Assembly (NCBI RefSeq): GCF_017565645.3 | Contig: NZ_CP086136.1 | Coordinates: forward strand, 992,001-1,056,000 | Direction: 5' to 3' | DNA from: Bradyrhizobium barranii subsp. barranii | Lineage (GTDB): Bacteria; Pseudomonadota; Alphaproteobacteria; Rhizobiales; Xanthobacteraceae | DNA: 64,000 bases | Shown here: positions 35,862 through 45,863 of the stretch, piece by piece | How positions within the stretch are numbered: position 1 is the stretch's first letter | How the letters are laid out: each line of letters starts with the position of its first letter | Position numbers and translations under genes: made by a program | Notes under the pieces: model-generated | The model's input: the letters and a program-made list of their open reading frames with translations, nothing else | Databases searched by the model: none | Told to the model about the DNA's origin: nothing

Positions 35862-36112
35862 GCGCGCGCGAAGCGTCTCGCCAAATTCGATTCAACTTTC
35901 GTCGAAGACCTGCAAGCTCGTAGCCCGGATTTAGCTTCGCCCCATCCGGGCTGCAAACTGCTCTCGTTTGTGACAGCGGTGCAAAAAATTCAGTCATGCG
36001 TTTGTCGATTCGCACGACGGCGCATGGCTCCGCACGAGCCTGTGACATCGCGCATGTAGCCATTCAATGAGGGCCGTAATACCATCCAAAGCTTCCAAAC
36101 GGAGAGAGTGAG

Positions 36113-36622
36113 ATGATGCTTGGATTGAGCCTGCCCGCCTTCACGTTGGTCCATGTCATCATCAGCCTGATCGGCATCGTCGCCGGCCTGGTCGTGATGT
36201 TCGGCCTGCTCGGGTCGAAGCCGATGCCGGGCCTCACTGCGATCTTCCTGCTATTCACGATCCTCACCAGCGTCACCGGCTTCCTGTTTCCGTTCAAGGA
36301 GCTGCTGCCCTCGTACATCATCGCCGGCATCTCGCTGGTGCTGCTCGCGATCGCCTGCCTCGCGCTCTACGGAATGAAGCTCAAAGGGGTCTGGCGGCCG
36401 GTCTACATCGTGACCGCAATGATCTCGCTCTATTTCAACGTCTTCGTGCTGGTGATCCAGTCGTTCCTGAAGGTGCCGGCGCTCGCCGCGCTCGCGCCTG
36501 CCGTGCCGCCGAATCCGCCGGGAGGCCCCGTCTTCGCCGTGGTGCAGGGCATCGTGCTGGTGTTCTTCGTGGTGCTGACCATCGGCGCCTGGCGCCGATA
36601 CAAGCCGATGACGTTTGCCTGA
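36113..36622 (+). CDS. Multi-pass membrane protein of unknown function
   Basis: The protein has 169 residues with about five hydrophobic helices (LVHVIISLIGIVAGLVVMFG; AIFLLFTILTSVTGFLFPF; AGISLVLLAIACLALYGMK; IVLVFFVVLTIGAW among them). It should lie in the inner membrane. No family recognised. AGAGAG sits before the ATG. Confidence 0.65.
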   Translation: MMLGLSLPAFTLVHVIISLIGIVAGLVVMFGLLGSKPMPGLTAIFLLFTILTSVTGFLFPFKELLPSYIIAGISLVLLAIACLALYGMKLKGVWRPVYIVTAMISLYFNVFVLVIQSFLKVPALAALAPAVPPNPPGGPVFAVVQGIVLVFFVVLTIGAWRRYKPMTFA

Positions 36623-36736
36623 TCGCACGTTCACGGTCGGTGCGCGGCATCGACCTCGTGACATCGCCCGACCATCTCCGGATTGCCGGCTCGCGTTTTG
36701 CGAGCCCCGGATTGATTTTCACTGAAGGAGCCATTC

Positions 36737-37561
36737 ATGCCCACCATCACCACCAAGGACGGCGTCGAGATCTTTTTCAAGGATTGGGGTTCGGGCCAGC
36801 CGATCGTGTTCAGCCATGGCTGGCCGCTGTCGGCCGACGACTGGGACACGCAGATGATATTCTTCGCCAATCACGGCTACCGCGTCATCGCCCATGACCG
36901 CCGCGGCCACGGCCGCTCCTCGCAGGTCGCCGACGGCCACGACATGGATCACTATGCCGACGATCTCGCGGCGGTGACCGCGCATCTCGACCTCAAGAAC
37001 GCCATCCATGTCGGCCACTCCACCGGCGGCGGTGAAGTCGTGCACTACATCGCGCGTCACGGCGAGAGCCGGGTGGCGAAGGCTGCGATCCTCTCGGCGG
37101 TGCCGCCGCTGATGGTGCAGACGGCGACCAATCCCGGTGGCCTTCCGAAGAGCGTGTTCGACGATCTCCAGAAGCAGCTCGCCGCCAGCCGCACCGGCTT
37201 CTACCGCGACCTCGCTTCCGGTCCTTTCTACGGCTACAACCGTCCCGGCGCAAAGCCGTCGGAAGCGGTGATCCAGAACTGGTGGCGCCAGGGCATGATG
37301 GGCGGTGCGAAGGCGCATTACGACGGCATCGTCGCGTTCTCGCAGACCGATTTCACCGAGGACCTGAAGAAGATCAGCGTGCCCGTTCTGGTGATGCACG
37401 GCGACGACGACCAGATCGTTCCCTACGCCGATTCCGGCCCGCTGTCGGCCAAGCTGCTGAAGAACGGCACGCTCAAGACCTACAAGGGCTTCCCGCACGG
37501 CATGCCGACCACGCACGCCGAAACCATCAACGCGGACCTGCTCGCGTTCTTCAAGGGGTGA
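36737..37561 (+). CDS. Alpha/beta hydrolase (non-haem chloroperoxidase/arylesterase type)
   Basis: The protein has 274 residues, full length. [16 protein letters not shown] is the oxyanion turn, GHSTGGGEV carries the nucleophilic Ser near residue 96, [13 protein letters not shown] the Asp near 222, and [11 protein letters not shown] the His near 250. This is the layout of cofactor-free chloroperoxidases and related esterases. Substrate unknown. AAGGAG lies upstream of the ATG. It ends at a long inverted repeat that also bounds the convergent TetR gene. Confidence 0.92.
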   Translation: MPTITTKDGVEIFFKDWGSGQPIVFSHGWPLSADDWDTQMIFFANHGYRVIAHDRRGHGRSSQVADGHDMDHYADDLAAVTAHLDLKNAIHVGHSTGGGEVVHYIARHGESRVAKAAILSAVPPLMVQTATNPGGLPKSVFDDLQKQLAASRTGFYRDLASGPFYGYNRPGAKPSEAVIQNWWRQGMMGGAKAHYDGIVAFSQTDFTEDLKKISVPVLVMHGDDDQIVPYADSGPLSAKLLKNGTLKTYKGFPHGMPTTHAETINADLLAFFKG

Positions 37562-37568
37562 GGGAGTC

Positions 37569-37733
37569 TTCCTTCTCCCCTTGTGGGAGAAGGTGGCGCG
37601 AAGCGCCGGATGAGGGGTCTGCTTCAACGAGTCGAACTGCAAGAGTTCACGCGCGGAGACAACCCCTCACCCGTCTCAATCGCGCGAAGCGCGATTGATC
37701 CACCCTCTCCCACAAGGGGAGAGGGGAAGAGCG
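37569..37733. repeat. Long palindromic (REP/MITE-like) repeat
   Basis: The two arms, CCTTCTCCCCTTGTGGGAGA near 37569 and the inverse TCTCCCACAAGGGGAGAGGG near 37708, are imperfect inverted repeats, with GATGAGGGGT / ACCCCTCACC inside them. Such repeats are dispersed in Bradyrhizobium and relatives. Located between two convergent genes, it can act as a bidirectional terminator. Confidence 0.75.
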
Positions 37734-38387
37734 TCACTTCAAGATCGCCCTGATCGCATCGAACGTGCGCTTCACGAAAACCTCCGGTTTCTCCCGCACA
37801 TCTTCGCCGATCCAGTTTTCGCCGCCGACGCGCATCGCGCCGGTGGCGATCATGGCGACGAGCCGTGCCTTCAGCCTGTCCGATTTGGTTTTGGCACGCT
37901 GCGAAAGCCCTTCGGCCAGTGCGCGCTCGAGCTTCTCGTATTTGAGCTGGTCGCGCGCGTGAAGCGCGGGATTGTCGCGCTTGAGCCGCGACATCGCCGC
38001 GGCTTCCGCCGGGTCGATCCGCCTGACCGCCGCCGCGATCGCATTCTCCGCCGCCGTCAGCATGGTTTCGCCCGCTGGCCGCGCCACGACCTCTGCGACC
38101 AGCGCGCTTGCTGCGCCCTCCTGCCAGGCGGCGACCACGTCCTCTTTCGACGCGAAGTAGTGGAAGAAGCTGCGGCGTGACACGTCGGCCGCGGTCGCGA
38201 TGTCGTCGATGGTCGTGGCCTCGAAGCCGCGCTCCAGGAACAGCGCCATCGCCGCGCGGGTCAGCCGCTCGCGGGTCTCTTGCAATTTACGCTGGCGCAG
38301 GCCGGGACCATCAGGGGATTTTGCTCCTGCCGGCAATGGCTTGGCGCCTGTCCTGACCGATTTCCCGCCGGGCTTCGAAGCCTTCAA
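37734..38387 (-). CDS. TetR-family transcriptional regulator
   Basis: The protein has 217 residues. The N-terminal HTH is clear: RLTRAAMALFLERGFEATTI then DIATAADVSRRSFFHYFASK, and the remainder is the helical ligand-binding domain. It starts 83 nt from the divergent dehydrogenase gene, which is its likely target. Ligand unknown. Confidence 0.9.
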   Translation of the reverse strand: MKASKPGGKSVRTGAKPLPAGAKSPDGPGLRQRKLQETRERLTRAAMALFLERGFEATTIDDIATAADVSRRSFFHYFASKEDVVAAWQEGAASALVAEVVARPAGETMLTAAENAIAAAVRRIDPAEAAAMSRLKRDNPALHARDQLKYEKLERALAEGLSQRAKTKSDRLKARLVAMIATGAMRVGGENWIGEDVREKPEVFVKRTFDAIRAILK

Positions 38388-38470
38388 ATTATTTCACCTC
38401 TTGCAAACTTGCACTCAGTGCACATTTAGACCGGTCGCGGGGCTTTTCCAGCCCCGAACGGAGATACGGC

Positions 38471-39409
38471 ATGACCGACTGGAGCATGGCAGACATCCCT
38501 TCCCTCGGCGGCAAGACCGCCGTCGTGACCGGGGCGACGGGCGGCCTCGGCTACGAGACGGCGATGGCGCTGGCGGGCGCCGGTGCCATTGTCATACTCA
38601 CCGGACGCAACGACGCAAAGGGCCTGCGGGCGATCGAGGGCATTTGCGAGCGGTTTCCCAACGCATTGATCGCCTACGAGCATCTCGATCTCGCCAGTCT
38701 CGCCTCCGTCGCCGATTTTACCAGGCGCTTTGCCGCCAGCAACGAGCAGCTCGATCTCCTGATCAACAATGCCGGCGTGATGGCGCTGCCGAAGCGGCAG
38801 CAGACGGAGGATGGTTTCGAGATGCAGCTCGGCACCAACTATCTCGGCCATTACGCGCTGACGGCACAGCTGTTGCCGCAGCTCCGCCGCGCGAAAGCGC
38901 CGCGCATTGTCAATCTGTCAAGCCTCGCGCACCGCTCCGGCGCGATCAATTTCGACGATCTGCAAGGCAAGCGTTCCTATCGTCCCTGGCGCGCCTATTG
39001 CCAGTCCAAGCTGGCGATGCTGATGTTTTCGCTGGAGCTGCAGCGCCACAGCCTCGCCGCCGGCTGGGGCTTGACGAGCCTTGCTGCCCATCCCGGCTAC
39101 GCGCGGACCGATCTCATTCCGAACGGGCCGGGCGCCGACACCTTCCAGTCGCGTGTCAGCCGTTGGCTCCAGCCTTTCATCAGCCACTCTGCAGCCGAAG
39201 GCGCGCTGCCCACGCTGTTCGCGGCAACCTCTCCGGCTGCAGAGCCCGGTGGCTATTACGGTCCGAACTGGTTCTACGAATTGAAGGGGCCGCCCGCGCC
39301 GGCGAAGATCATGCCGCAGGCGAAGGATTTCGCCGCGGCCGCCATGCTGTGGGATGTCTCGGCGACGTTGACCGGTGTATCCTTCGACGAGATCGCGGTC
39401 GCCGCATGA
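38471..39409 (+). CDS. Short-chain dehydrogenase/reductase
   Basis: The protein has 312 residues. Rossmann motif VTGATGGLGYETAMALAGAG near residue 15, INNAGVMALP near 95, catalytic Ser in NLSSLAHRSG near 145, and YCQSK (YxxxK) near 175 define a classical SDR. The closing LTGVSF/EIA and length resemble oxidoreductases of the retinol-dehydrogenase-like group. Divergent from the TetR regulator, overlapped by the next gene's possible start. Confidence 0.9.
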   Translation: MTDWSMADIPSLGGKTAVVTGATGGLGYETAMALAGAGAIVILTGRNDAKGLRAIEGICERFPNALIAYEHLDLASLASVADFTRRFAASNEQLDLLINNAGVMALPKRQQTEDGFEMQLGTNYLGHYALTAQLLPQLRRAKAPRIVNLSSLAHRSGAINFDDLQGKRSYRPWRAYCQSKLAMLMFSLELQRHSLAAGWGLTSLAAHPGYARTDLIPNGPGADTFQSRVSRWLQPFISHSAAEGALPTLFAATSPAAEPGGYYGPNWFYELKGPPAPAKIMPQAKDFAAAAMLWDVSATLTGVSFDEIAVAA

Positions 39410-39435
39410 GCCGCGGGCCGGGTGGGGACGTCACG

Positions 39436-40095
39436 ATGCAAGTCATCATCTTTGGCGCGACCGGGATGGTCGGGCAGGGCGTATTGCGCGAATGCCTGAT
39501 CGACACCGGCATCGACCGCGTGCTCGTGGTCGGCCGCAGCCCGACCGGCGTGCGCAACGCCAAGCTCACCGAAATCACGCACGGCGATTTCACCGACTAC
39601 TCGGCGATCGAAGCGCAGCTCACGGGCTTCGATGCCTGCTTCTTCTGCCTCGGCGTCTCCTCGATCGGCATGAGCGAGGATCGCTATCGCCATCTCACCT
39701 ACGATCTCACGCTCGCGGCGGCGACGACGCTCGCGAAGCTCAATCCGCAGATGACGTTCGTCTACGTCACCGGCGCCGGCACCGATTCCACCGAGCAGGG
39801 ATCGCGGATGTGGGCGCGGATCAAGGGCAAGACCGAAAACGATCTGCTCAAGCTGCCGTTCCGGGGGGCCTACATGTTCCGCCCCGGGGCGATCCAGCCC
39901 CTGCACGGCGCCCGCTCCAAGACCGCCTGGGTGCAGGCCGTGTATGCCGCAACCGGGCCGCTCTGGTCGGCGCTGCGCCGGATCTCGCCGCGGCTCGTCA
40001 CCTCGACCGAGCAGATGGGCCGCGCCATGATTCGTGTCGCCCGGGAGGGGTATCCGCGGAAGGTGCTGGAGATGGAGGATATCAATAGCCTCTAG
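39436..40095 (+). CDS. NAD(P)-binding Rossmann protein (atypical SDR)
   Basis: The protein has 219 residues from ATG 39436 (an ATG at 39406 overlapping the upstream stop is possible). MQVIIFGATGMVGQGVLREC is the dinucleotide-binding turn; CFFCLGVSSIGMSEDRY and FVYVTGAGTDSTEQGS follow. It resembles NAD(P)-dependent epimerase/dehydratase relatives lacking the YxxxK pair. Likely co-transcribed with the dehydrogenase upstream. Confidence 0.8.
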   Translation: MQVIIFGATGMVGQGVLRECLIDTGIDRVLVVGRSPTGVRNAKLTEITHGDFTDYSAIEAQLTGFDACFFCLGVSSIGMSEDRYRHLTYDLTLAAATTLAKLNPQMTFVYVTGAGTDSTEQGSRMWARIKGKTENDLLKLPFRGAYMFRPGAIQPLHGARSKTAWVQAVYAATGPLWSALRRISPRLVTSTEQMGRAMIRVAREGYPRKVLEMEDINSL

Positions 40096-40176
40096 CCGGC
40101 TAGCCCGTTAGTTTCACGGAAATTTCCGCGTCCGCGCGCGTTGAGCCTTATCGGCCCCCGAGGAGAAATGCCGGCG

Positions 40177-40626
40177 ATGTCTCCCCAGCTCAAACTGATC
40201 GCGCTCGACGCCGACGATCTCGCCGTGATCTCGACCCATGTGCAGGACGCCCGCGTCCAGGCCGCCGACATCATCTGGCGGCAAAGCGAGAAGCGGCTGG
40301 TGGTCGGGATGAGCCGGCTGGATTGGGAGCAGTCGCTGGACGGCGAGGCCGAACCCCGCCGGCTGGTCGCCGCGCTCCGCTTCGACCGCGTGCTCGCCTG
40401 CAAGTCGCGCAACATCGACCTCGGCGCACCGGACGAGGTTCTGGACCTCGTCGGCATCGAGTTTCACTCCCAGGACGGCCGCGACGAGGAGCCCGGGGGC
40501 AGCGCCCTGCTGCTGTTCGCCCATGGCGGCGCCATCCGCCTCGACGTCGAATGTCTGGAATGCGAATTGACGGATCTGGGGGCGGACGAGCTCGGGGCGG
40601 GACTGGGCATCGAGGAGGAGGGGTGA
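40177..40626 (+). CDS. DUF2948 family protein
   Basis: The protein has 149 residues from ATG 40177 (AGGAG 11 nt upstream; ATG 40168 also possible). It contains LIALDADDLAVISTHVQDAR and the acidic end ECLECELTDLGADELGAGLG. In alphaproteobacteria this family sits directly upstream of hisD, as here. Function unknown. Confidence 0.88.
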   Translation: MSPQLKLIALDADDLAVISTHVQDARVQAADIIWRQSEKRLVVGMSRLDWEQSLDGEAEPRRLVAALRFDRVLACKSRNIDLGAPDEVLDLVGIEFHSQDGRDEEPGGSALLLFAHGGAIRLDVECLECELTDLGADELGAGLGIEEEG

Positions 40627-40771
40627 GTTGGCCGGTATACCAGTCAAGCCAAGTCGGGACGCTGCCGGAACGGCATCTCCCGAGGGTTGACGCAGCTTCC
40701 CCGCCGCGCCATTGAGCAGGGGGTCGGGTGAGCCAAGCCGCCCCAAAGACCAGCCGGAAGCCAAGCCAAAA

Positions 40772-42067
40772 ATGCCCGTTCGTCTCGACCGCAGCAGCGC
40801 CGATTTTGACCAGCGATTCGCGGCCTTCCTCGCCGCCAAGCGTGAGGTCTCGGCCGACGTCGAGGCCGCCGTGCGCAGCATCGTCGACGACGTCGCCAGG
40901 CGGGGCGATGCGGCCCTGCTTGAGGCCACGGCAAAGTTCGACCGGCTGAAGCTGGATGCATCCGGCCTGCGCGTCACCGCCGCCGAGATCGAGACGGCCG
41001 TGAAGGCCTGCGATGCCGCGACGCTGGATGCGCTCAAGCTCGCGCGCGACCGCATCGAGACCTATCACCGCCGCCAGCTTCCGAAGGACGAGCGCTTCAC
41101 CGATCCGCTCGGCGTCGAGCTCGGCTGGCGCTACACCGCCATCGAATCCGCGGGCCTCTATGTGCCCGGCGGCACCGCGGCCTATCCCTCCTCTGTGCTG
41201 ATGAACGCCGTACCCGCGCAGGTCGCCGGCGTCGCGCGCCTCGTCATGGTGGTGCCGTCGCCGGACGGCAAGCTCAACCCGCTGGTGCTGGCGGCCGCTT
41301 CGCTTGGCGGCGTCAGCGAGATCTACCGCGTCGGCGGCGCGCAGGCCGTGGCGGCGCTCGCGCACGGCACCGCCACGATCGCGCCGGTGGCCAAGATCGT
41401 CGGCCCCGGCAACGCCTATGTCGCCGCCGCAAAACGGCTGGTATTCGGCAAGGTCGGTATCGACATGATCGCCGGCCCCTCCGAGGTGCTGGTGATTGCC
41501 GACGACACCGGCAATGCCGACTGGATAGCCGCTGATCTGCTGGCGCAGGCCGAGCATGATGCCAGCGCGCAATCGATCCTGATCACGGATTCCGCGCACC
41601 TCGCCGCCGATGTCGAAAAGGCCGTCGAAGCGCAACTGAAGACATTGCCGCGCGCCGCAATTGCCGGCGCCTCCTGGGCCGATTTCGGCGCCATCATCAT
41701 GGTCAAGAATCTTGCCGACGCCATTCCGCTCGCGGATGCGATCGCGGCCGAGCATCTCGAGATCATGACTGATGATCCCGATGCGCTTGCCGCAAAGATC
41801 CGCAACGCCGGTGCGGTGTTCCTCGGCGCGCATACGCCGGAGGCGATCGGCGATTATGTCGGCGGCTCCAACCACGTGCTGCCGACGGCGCGCTCGGCGC
41901 GATTCTCCTCGGGCCTCGGAGTTGCCGACTTCATGAAGCGCACCTCGATCCTGAAATGCGGCCCGGACCAGCTGCGTGCGCTCGGACCTGCCGCGATGAC
42001 GCTCGGACAAGCGGAGGGGCTGGACGCTCATTCGCGCTCGATTGGATTGCGCCTCAATCTGTCATGA
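40772..42067 (+). CDS. hisD: Histidinol dehydrogenase
   Basis: The protein has 431 residues, the family norm, from ATG 40772. It catalyses the last two oxidations of histidine biosynthesis (L-histidinol to L-histidine, with NAD and Zn). Motifs: [54 protein letters not shown], and [20 protein letters not shown] then [19 protein letters not shown] with metal-binding His residues. Cytosolic. Its TGA overlaps the ATG of the UPF0262 gene (ATGA). Confidence 0.96.
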   Translation: MPVRLDRSSADFDQRFAAFLAAKREVSADVEAAVRSIVDDVARRGDAALLEATAKFDRLKLDASGLRVTAAEIETAVKACDAATLDALKLARDRIETYHRRQLPKDERFTDPLGVELGWRYTAIESAGLYVPGGTAAYPSSVLMNAVPAQVAGVARLVMVVPSPDGKLNPLVLAAASLGGVSEIYRVGGAQAVAALAHGTATIAPVAKIVGPGNAYVAAAKRLVFGKVGIDMIAGPSEVLVIADDTGNADWIAADLLAQAEHDASAQSILITDSAHLAADVEKAVEAQLKTLPRAAIAGASWADFGAIIMVKNLADAIPLADAIAAEHLEIMTDDPDALAAKIRNAGAVFLGAHTPEAIGDYVGGSNHVLPTARSARFSSGLGVADFMKRTSILKCGPDQLRALGPAAMTLGQAEGLDAHSRSIGLRLNLS

Positions 42068-42561
42068 CCCAGCCGCCGGAACAGGACGACTCGACCAATC
42101 GCATCGTCGCGGTCACCCTCGACGAGGACTCGATCGGCCGTTCCGGGCCCGACATCGAGCATGAGCGCGCGATCGCGATCTACGATCTGATCGAGCAGAA
42201 CCTGTTCGCGCCCGATGGCGCCGACGGGAAGGGGCCGTTCACGCTGCATATCGGCATCACCGGCAGCCGGCTGATGTTCGACATTCGCCTTGAGGACGGC
42301 GCGCCCGTGGTCGCGCATCTGTTGTCGTTGACACCGTTCCGGCGGATCGTGAAGGACTATTTCATGATCTGCGACAGCTACTATCAGGCGATCCGGACGG
42401 CTACGCCGGACAAGATCGAGGCCATCGACATGGGCCGCCGCGGCATCCATGACGAGGGATCGCGCACGCTCCAGGAGCGGCTGAAGGGCAAGGTGCGGGT
42501 CGACTTCGAGACCTCGCGCCGGCTGTTCACGCTCATCACCGTCCTGCACTGGAAGGGTTAG
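42064..42561 (+). CDS. UPF0262 family protein
   Basis: The protein has 165 residues, starting in ATGA overlap with hisD. It contains [17 protein letters not shown] start, [20 protein letters not shown] and a compact end [20 protein letters not shown]. This uncharacterised family is next to hisD across Rhizobiales. Function unknown. Confidence 0.88.
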   Translation: MTQPPEQDDSTNRIVAVTLDEDSIGRSGPDIEHERAIAIYDLIEQNLFAPDGADGKGPFTLHIGITGSRLMFDIRLEDGAPVVAHLLSLTPFRRIVKDYFMICDSYYQAIRTATPDKIEAIDMGRRGIHDEGSRTLQERLKGKVRVDFETSRRLFTLITVLHWKG

Positions 42562-42564
42562 GCG

Positions 42565-42690
42565 CATGATCCCGAAAAGTGGGCACCGGTTTTCGGACCA
42601 GATCATGCGCGAGACAAACGGCTTAATGGCCCGGAAAAATGTGCAGCGGTTTTCCGACAAGGCCATGCCCTCTTTCAAAAGAGGCTAGGC
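42565..42690. repeat. Tandem copies of a dispersed rhizobial repeat
   Basis: The unit GATCCCGAAAAGTGGGCACC followed by GGTTTTCGGACCAGATCATG occurs once, and a diverged copy (CCCGGAAAAATGTGCAGCGG then TTTTCCGACAAGGCCATGCC) directly follows. This short imperfect palindrome is common in Bradyrhizobium intergenic regions. Confidence 0.7.
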
Positions 42691-42693
42691 GCG

Positions 42694-43161
42694 ATGGCGG
42701 CGCCGCCACGCGCACGCGATCCGCAATCGGTGCTGTTCGCCTGCGCGATGAACAGCGTGCGCTCGCCGATGGCCGAGAGCCTGCTCCGGCACATGTTTCC
42801 GCAGGGCCTCTACGTGAAGTCGGCCGGCGCCAGGAAAGGCGAGCTCGATCCCTTCGTGGTCGCCGTGATGGACGAACTGGGGCAGGACATCTCCGCCCAC
42901 AAGCCGCAGACCTTCGAGGAGCTGGAGGACTGGGAGGGGCTCAATTTCGACCTCATCATCACGCTCTCGCCCGAAGCGCACCACAAGGCGCTGGAGCTGA
43001 CCCGCACGCTCGCCGCCGACGTCGAATACTGGCCGACGCAGGATCCCACCACCATCGAAGGCAGCCGCGACCAGAAGCTCGCCGCCTACCGCGATGTCTG
43101 CGACCAGCTCCTGATGCGCATCCGCAGGCGTTTTGCGAAGGTCGGCGCGGCGAGCGGTTAG
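42694..43161 (+). CDS. Low-molecular-weight phosphatase/arsenate-reductase-like protein
   Basis: The protein has 155 residues. The P-loop [14 protein letters not shown] contains the CX5R motif with Cys near residue 14, and the fold continues with [19 protein letters not shown] and [12 protein letters not shown]. Such enzymes dephosphorylate Tyr or reduce arsenate via the nucleophilic Cys. No arsenic genes are nearby, so a phosphatase role is preferred. It belongs to the hisD-maf core cluster. Confidence 0.85.
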   Translation: MAAPPRARDPQSVLFACAMNSVRSPMAESLLRHMFPQGLYVKSAGARKGELDPFVVAVMDELGQDISAHKPQTFEELEDWEGLNFDLIITLSPEAHHKALELTRTLAADVEYWPTQDPTTIEGSRDQKLAAYRDVCDQLLMRIRRRFAKVGAASG

Positions 43162-43306
43162 CCGTAACACCGGCGTCACAGACCAAGGGCACACGCATGT
43201 TGGACGCCTCGAATCAGTAAAGTCCGGGTTCCCGGGTTGTGAAATCAGCCCCCTTCCGATAGGTTCCGCGCGCAATTCACCCCCTGCTTCATCCCCCAAT
43301 CACCTG

Positions 43307-43936
43307 ATGCTCGGCCGCCCCAAATTCGTACTTGCCTCCGGTTCGCCGCGGCGCCTGTCGCTGCTCAACCAGGCCGGCATCGAGCCGGACGCGCTCCGGC
43401 CGGCCGACGTCGACGAGACGCCGAAGCGGGGCGAGCTGCCGCGCGCCTGCGCCAACCGTCTCGCAAGGGCCAAGGCCGATGCGGCGCTGAAATCGGTGCA
43501 GCTCGACGACGAGCTGCGCGGCGCCTTCATCCTCTCAGCCGACACGGTTGTGGCGGTCGGCCGCCGCATCCTGCCCAAGGCCAACCTCGTGGACGAGGCC
43601 GCGCAGTGCCTGCGGCTGCTGTCGGGCCGCAACCACCGCGTCTACACGGCGATCTGCCTGGTGACGCCGCGCGAGGCCTTCCGCCAGCGCCTGGTCGAGA
43701 CCCGCGTCCGCTTCAAGCGCCTCTCCGAGGACGACATCCAGGCCTATATCGGCTCCGGCGAATGGCGCGGCAAAGCCGGCGGTTACGCCGTGCAGGGCAT
43801 CGCCGGCTCCTTCGTGGTCAAGATGGTCGGGTCCTACAGCAACGTCGTCGGCCTGCCGCTCTACGAGACCACGACGCTGCTCGGCGGCGAAGGTTTTCCG
43901 ATCCGCTTCGGCTGGCTCAACGCCACGGCCATCTAG
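43307..43936 (+). CDS. maf: Maf-family nucleoside triphosphate pyrophosphatase
   Basis: The protein has 209 residues, full length, from ATG 43307. [17 protein letters not shown] is the Maf signature; [17 protein letters not shown] carries the catalytic Asp; [17 protein letters not shown] is the C-terminal substrate loop. Maf hydrolyses dTTP/UTP or modified nucleotides and is linked to septum control. In related genomes infA often lies before maf; I do not find it here. Confidence 0.94.
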   Translation: MLGRPKFVLASGSPRRLSLLNQAGIEPDALRPADVDETPKRGELPRACANRLARAKADAALKSVQLDDELRGAFILSADTVVAVGRRILPKANLVDEAAQCLRLLSGRNHRVYTAICLVTPREAFRQRLVETRVRFKRLSEDDIQAYIGSGEWRGKAGGYAVQGIAGSFVVKMVGSYSNVVGLPLYETTTLLGGEGFPIRFGWLNATAI

Positions 43937-44081
43937 CGCGCCGACAAAAATCTCGAAAACAACCCCATGCACAGTAGAATGGCTCCGCCGGACCCGGCCC
44001 GCGACGCCTGCGCGACCGCCCGAGGAACCGATTTGCCGACAGGCTCTTGAACGCCTTCACCCCGAGTAAGCTGCCGACATC

Positions 44082-44264
44082 ATGGACGACCACGTCAAAA
44101 AGCCCGCCGGCCCGCTCAAAACCTGCCCGATCTGCGGCAAGCCGCAGTCGGAAGCCACCCGCCCGTTCTGCTCCTCGCGCTGCCGCGACGTCGACCTGAA
44201 CCGCTGGCTGAAAGGCTCCTACGTCATCCCCGGCCGCGACGACGAGGCGGATGGCGAAGAATAG
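44082..44264 (+). CDS. yacG: DNA gyrase inhibitor / zinc protein YacG
   Basis: The protein has 60 residues. CPICGK and FCSSRCRDVDLNRWLKGSYV give a CxxC...CxxxC zinc site, the YacG signature. YacG binds GyrB and inhibits gyrase in E. coli. It follows maf by about 145 nt, the usual arrangement, and precedes tRNA-Phe. Confidence 0.93.
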   Translation: MDDHVKKPAGPLKTCPICGKPQSEATRPFCSSRCRDVDLNRWLKGSYVIPGRDDEADGEE

Positions 44265-44448
44265 TTACTAATATCAATTGCTTAATCCGATGGTCGACGC
44301 ACCGCGCGCCAGCCGCAGCAAGCCCGCCCCATCTTGTGCACAGCCGGGCCGCGCCCGGCGAAGCCTCTTGGCGAAGCCGGGTGGACATGCCGCTTCTAGC
44401 CCACTATAAACCGCCCGCTCGATGGGCCTTGGCCCCTCTTTGGAGCAC

Positions 44449-44524
44449 GCCCAGGTAGCTCAGTTGGTAGAGCATGCGACTGAAAATCGCAGTGTCGGTG
44501 GTTCGATTCCGCCCCTGGGCACCA
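44449..44524 (+). tRNA. tRNA-Phe (anticodon GAA)
   Basis: GCCCAGG-TA-GCTC..GAGC, anticodon arm GCGAC-TGAAAAT-CGCAG region with GAA, T arm with GGTTCGATTCC, acceptor CCTGGGC-ACCA. 76 nt including CCA. The integrase gene that follows shows that this tRNA gene is the integration site of element 3. Confidence 0.96.
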
Positions 44525-44590
44525 TGATTTCAAGGGGTTACCTCCCTTGATAGGCGTCTGGTTAGACACTTTCCTTGGCTAGTTAGACAC

Positions 44591-45628
44591 TTACGTTCGC
44601 GTTTTGCTCCCCAAGGGGTCCAGCCGACCGACCACCTCCCGCATTTTTTCGGAGGTATTCGCTGACTGAGAGTAGTGGATCGCCATCGCGAGCGTCTTCT
44701 GACCAAGCCAACGTCGCACCGTGTCGATGTCGTAGCCTGCTTCAATGAGAAGCGTGCCGACTGTGTGACGAAGGCCGTGAAAGGTGAGACCGGGGCCAAT
44801 CTTTCCTGCCTTCTTGAGGGCAGCCATGGCCTTGATGAAACTCGAATTGAAACCGCTCTCGGTCCATGGCGTGGCGTTCCTCGTCGCCGCGATGGTGATC
44901 GCATTGTGTTGCGGCGATGCAGCGAGGACCTGAGCCAGGTCTGGGTGAATTGGAATCGATAGCTCCTGGCCGGTCTTACTTGTTCTGCGCCAAATTCTGC
45001 CGTCACGAATCGCGCTCTTCTTGAGCTCCAATACGTCACCTTTTCGAAGACCGGTGAACATCGCCAGTGCGACAGGTACTTTCAATTGGTATGGCAGTTC
45101 GGTCAGGACAGTTCTGCATTCCTCGATGGTCCAAGGTCTGTTGGCTGCAGGAGCGCTCCGCGACCGTCTCACCCGCTTCACGCCCTTCACTGGATTATCG
45201 CGAACGATCCCGTGCTCCTTACCGTGCTCACATGCAACGGACACGACTGCCATTACATAGTTTGCCTGCCTGCGACCGTGTCTCTCTGCTATCCGATCTC
45301 GCAGCCCAGCGATGAATTGCGGTGACAGTTCAGCAAGGGGCATCTCATCGAGTGGCTTGAGCAAATCCATCATCCGCAAATAGCCTTGCTTCGTCGACGA
45401 AGCGAGGTCGGTATACGCTGCAGATTTTCTGTAGAAGGAGAAAAGCTTTCCAAGCGTTCCAGGTAGAGGCTCGAGTTTTTTAAGCCTTCCTTCCACCCCG
45501 GCCAACTCCGCGACGAACTCAGCAGTGCCGAATTCGGACTTGAGCCTCGTGCCTGACTTCCGGTGGTAAGCGTACCAGCGTCCTTTCACGCGATATCGTT
45601 TTAGGCCCTTAACCCTGAGTACGGTCAT
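44591..45628 (-). CDS. Tyrosine integrase of element 3 (tRNA-Phe island)
   Basis: The protein has 345 residues. FTGLRKGDVLEL (first Arg) near residue 195, HGLRHTVGTLL (HxxR) near 285, IDTVRRWLGQKTLAMAIHYS with the Tyr near 320. Its 3' end lies 66 nt from tRNA-Phe, the standard position of island integrases. It overlaps the excisionase-like gene by 20 nt. Confidence 0.93.
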   Translation of the reverse strand: MTVLRVKGLKRYRVKGRWYAYHRKSGTRLKSEFGTAEFVAELAGVEGRLKKLEPLPGTLGKLFSFYRKSAAYTDLASSTKQGYLRMMDLLKPLDEMPLAELSPQFIAGLRDRIAERHGRRQANYVMAVVSVACEHGKEHGIVRDNPVKGVKRVRRSRSAPAANRPWTIEECRTVLTELPYQLKVPVALAMFTGLRKGDVLELKKSAIRDGRIWRRTSKTGQELSIPIHPDLAQVLAASPQHNAITIAATRNATPWTESGFNSSFIKAMAALKKAGKIGPGLTFHGLRHTVGTLLIEAGYDIDTVRRWLGQKTLAMAIHYSQSANTSEKMREVVGRLDPLGSKTRT

Positions 45629-45863
45629 TGTTACGATCCAATTCGGCTAGCCAATCCACTTTTGCGGGCTGTCCCTTTCCGAGATCGTCGATCCATTCGT
45701 CCAATATCTGTCGGTCGTATCGTTGAAGCTTCGGCCCCGGACCGAGGGCAATAGGTCTAACTGGGCTGAGATTCCGGAAACTCGGAACACTAATGCCGCA
45801 ATACAGAGCTGCTTCACCAAGCGTTAGAAGGCGGGGACCAATGCGACGCTCTTTCCGTTGCAT
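45609..45863 (-). CDS. Excisionase/AlpA-like protein
   Basis: The protein has 84 residues from ATG 45863. LLTLGEAALYCGISVPSFRN is a MerR/Xis-type winged-helix segment, followed by KLQRYDRQILDEWIDDLGKG. Coupled to integrase 3 by a 20-nt overlap. It is the expected directionality factor for excision. Confidence 0.8.
   Translation of the reverse strand: MQRKERRIGPRLLTLGEAALYCGISVPSFRNLSPVRPIALGPGPKLQRYDRQILDEWIDDLGKGQPAKVDWLAELDRNNDRTQG

Noticed and set aside
35427..35923. Thioredoxin reductase extending to 35923
   Set aside because: The extra part overlaps the well-supported EthD gene in another frame and has the composition of out-of-frame translation.
37569..37733. Palindromic repeat considered as a small RNA gene
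   Set aside because: It has the form of known dispersed rhizobial repeats between convergent genes and no promoter-like sequence; a terminator role is simpler.
43162..43306. Expected infA gene between the phosphatase-like gene and maf
   Set aside because: No frame of about 72 codons with IF1 features exists in the 145-nt gap; the gene must be elsewhere.
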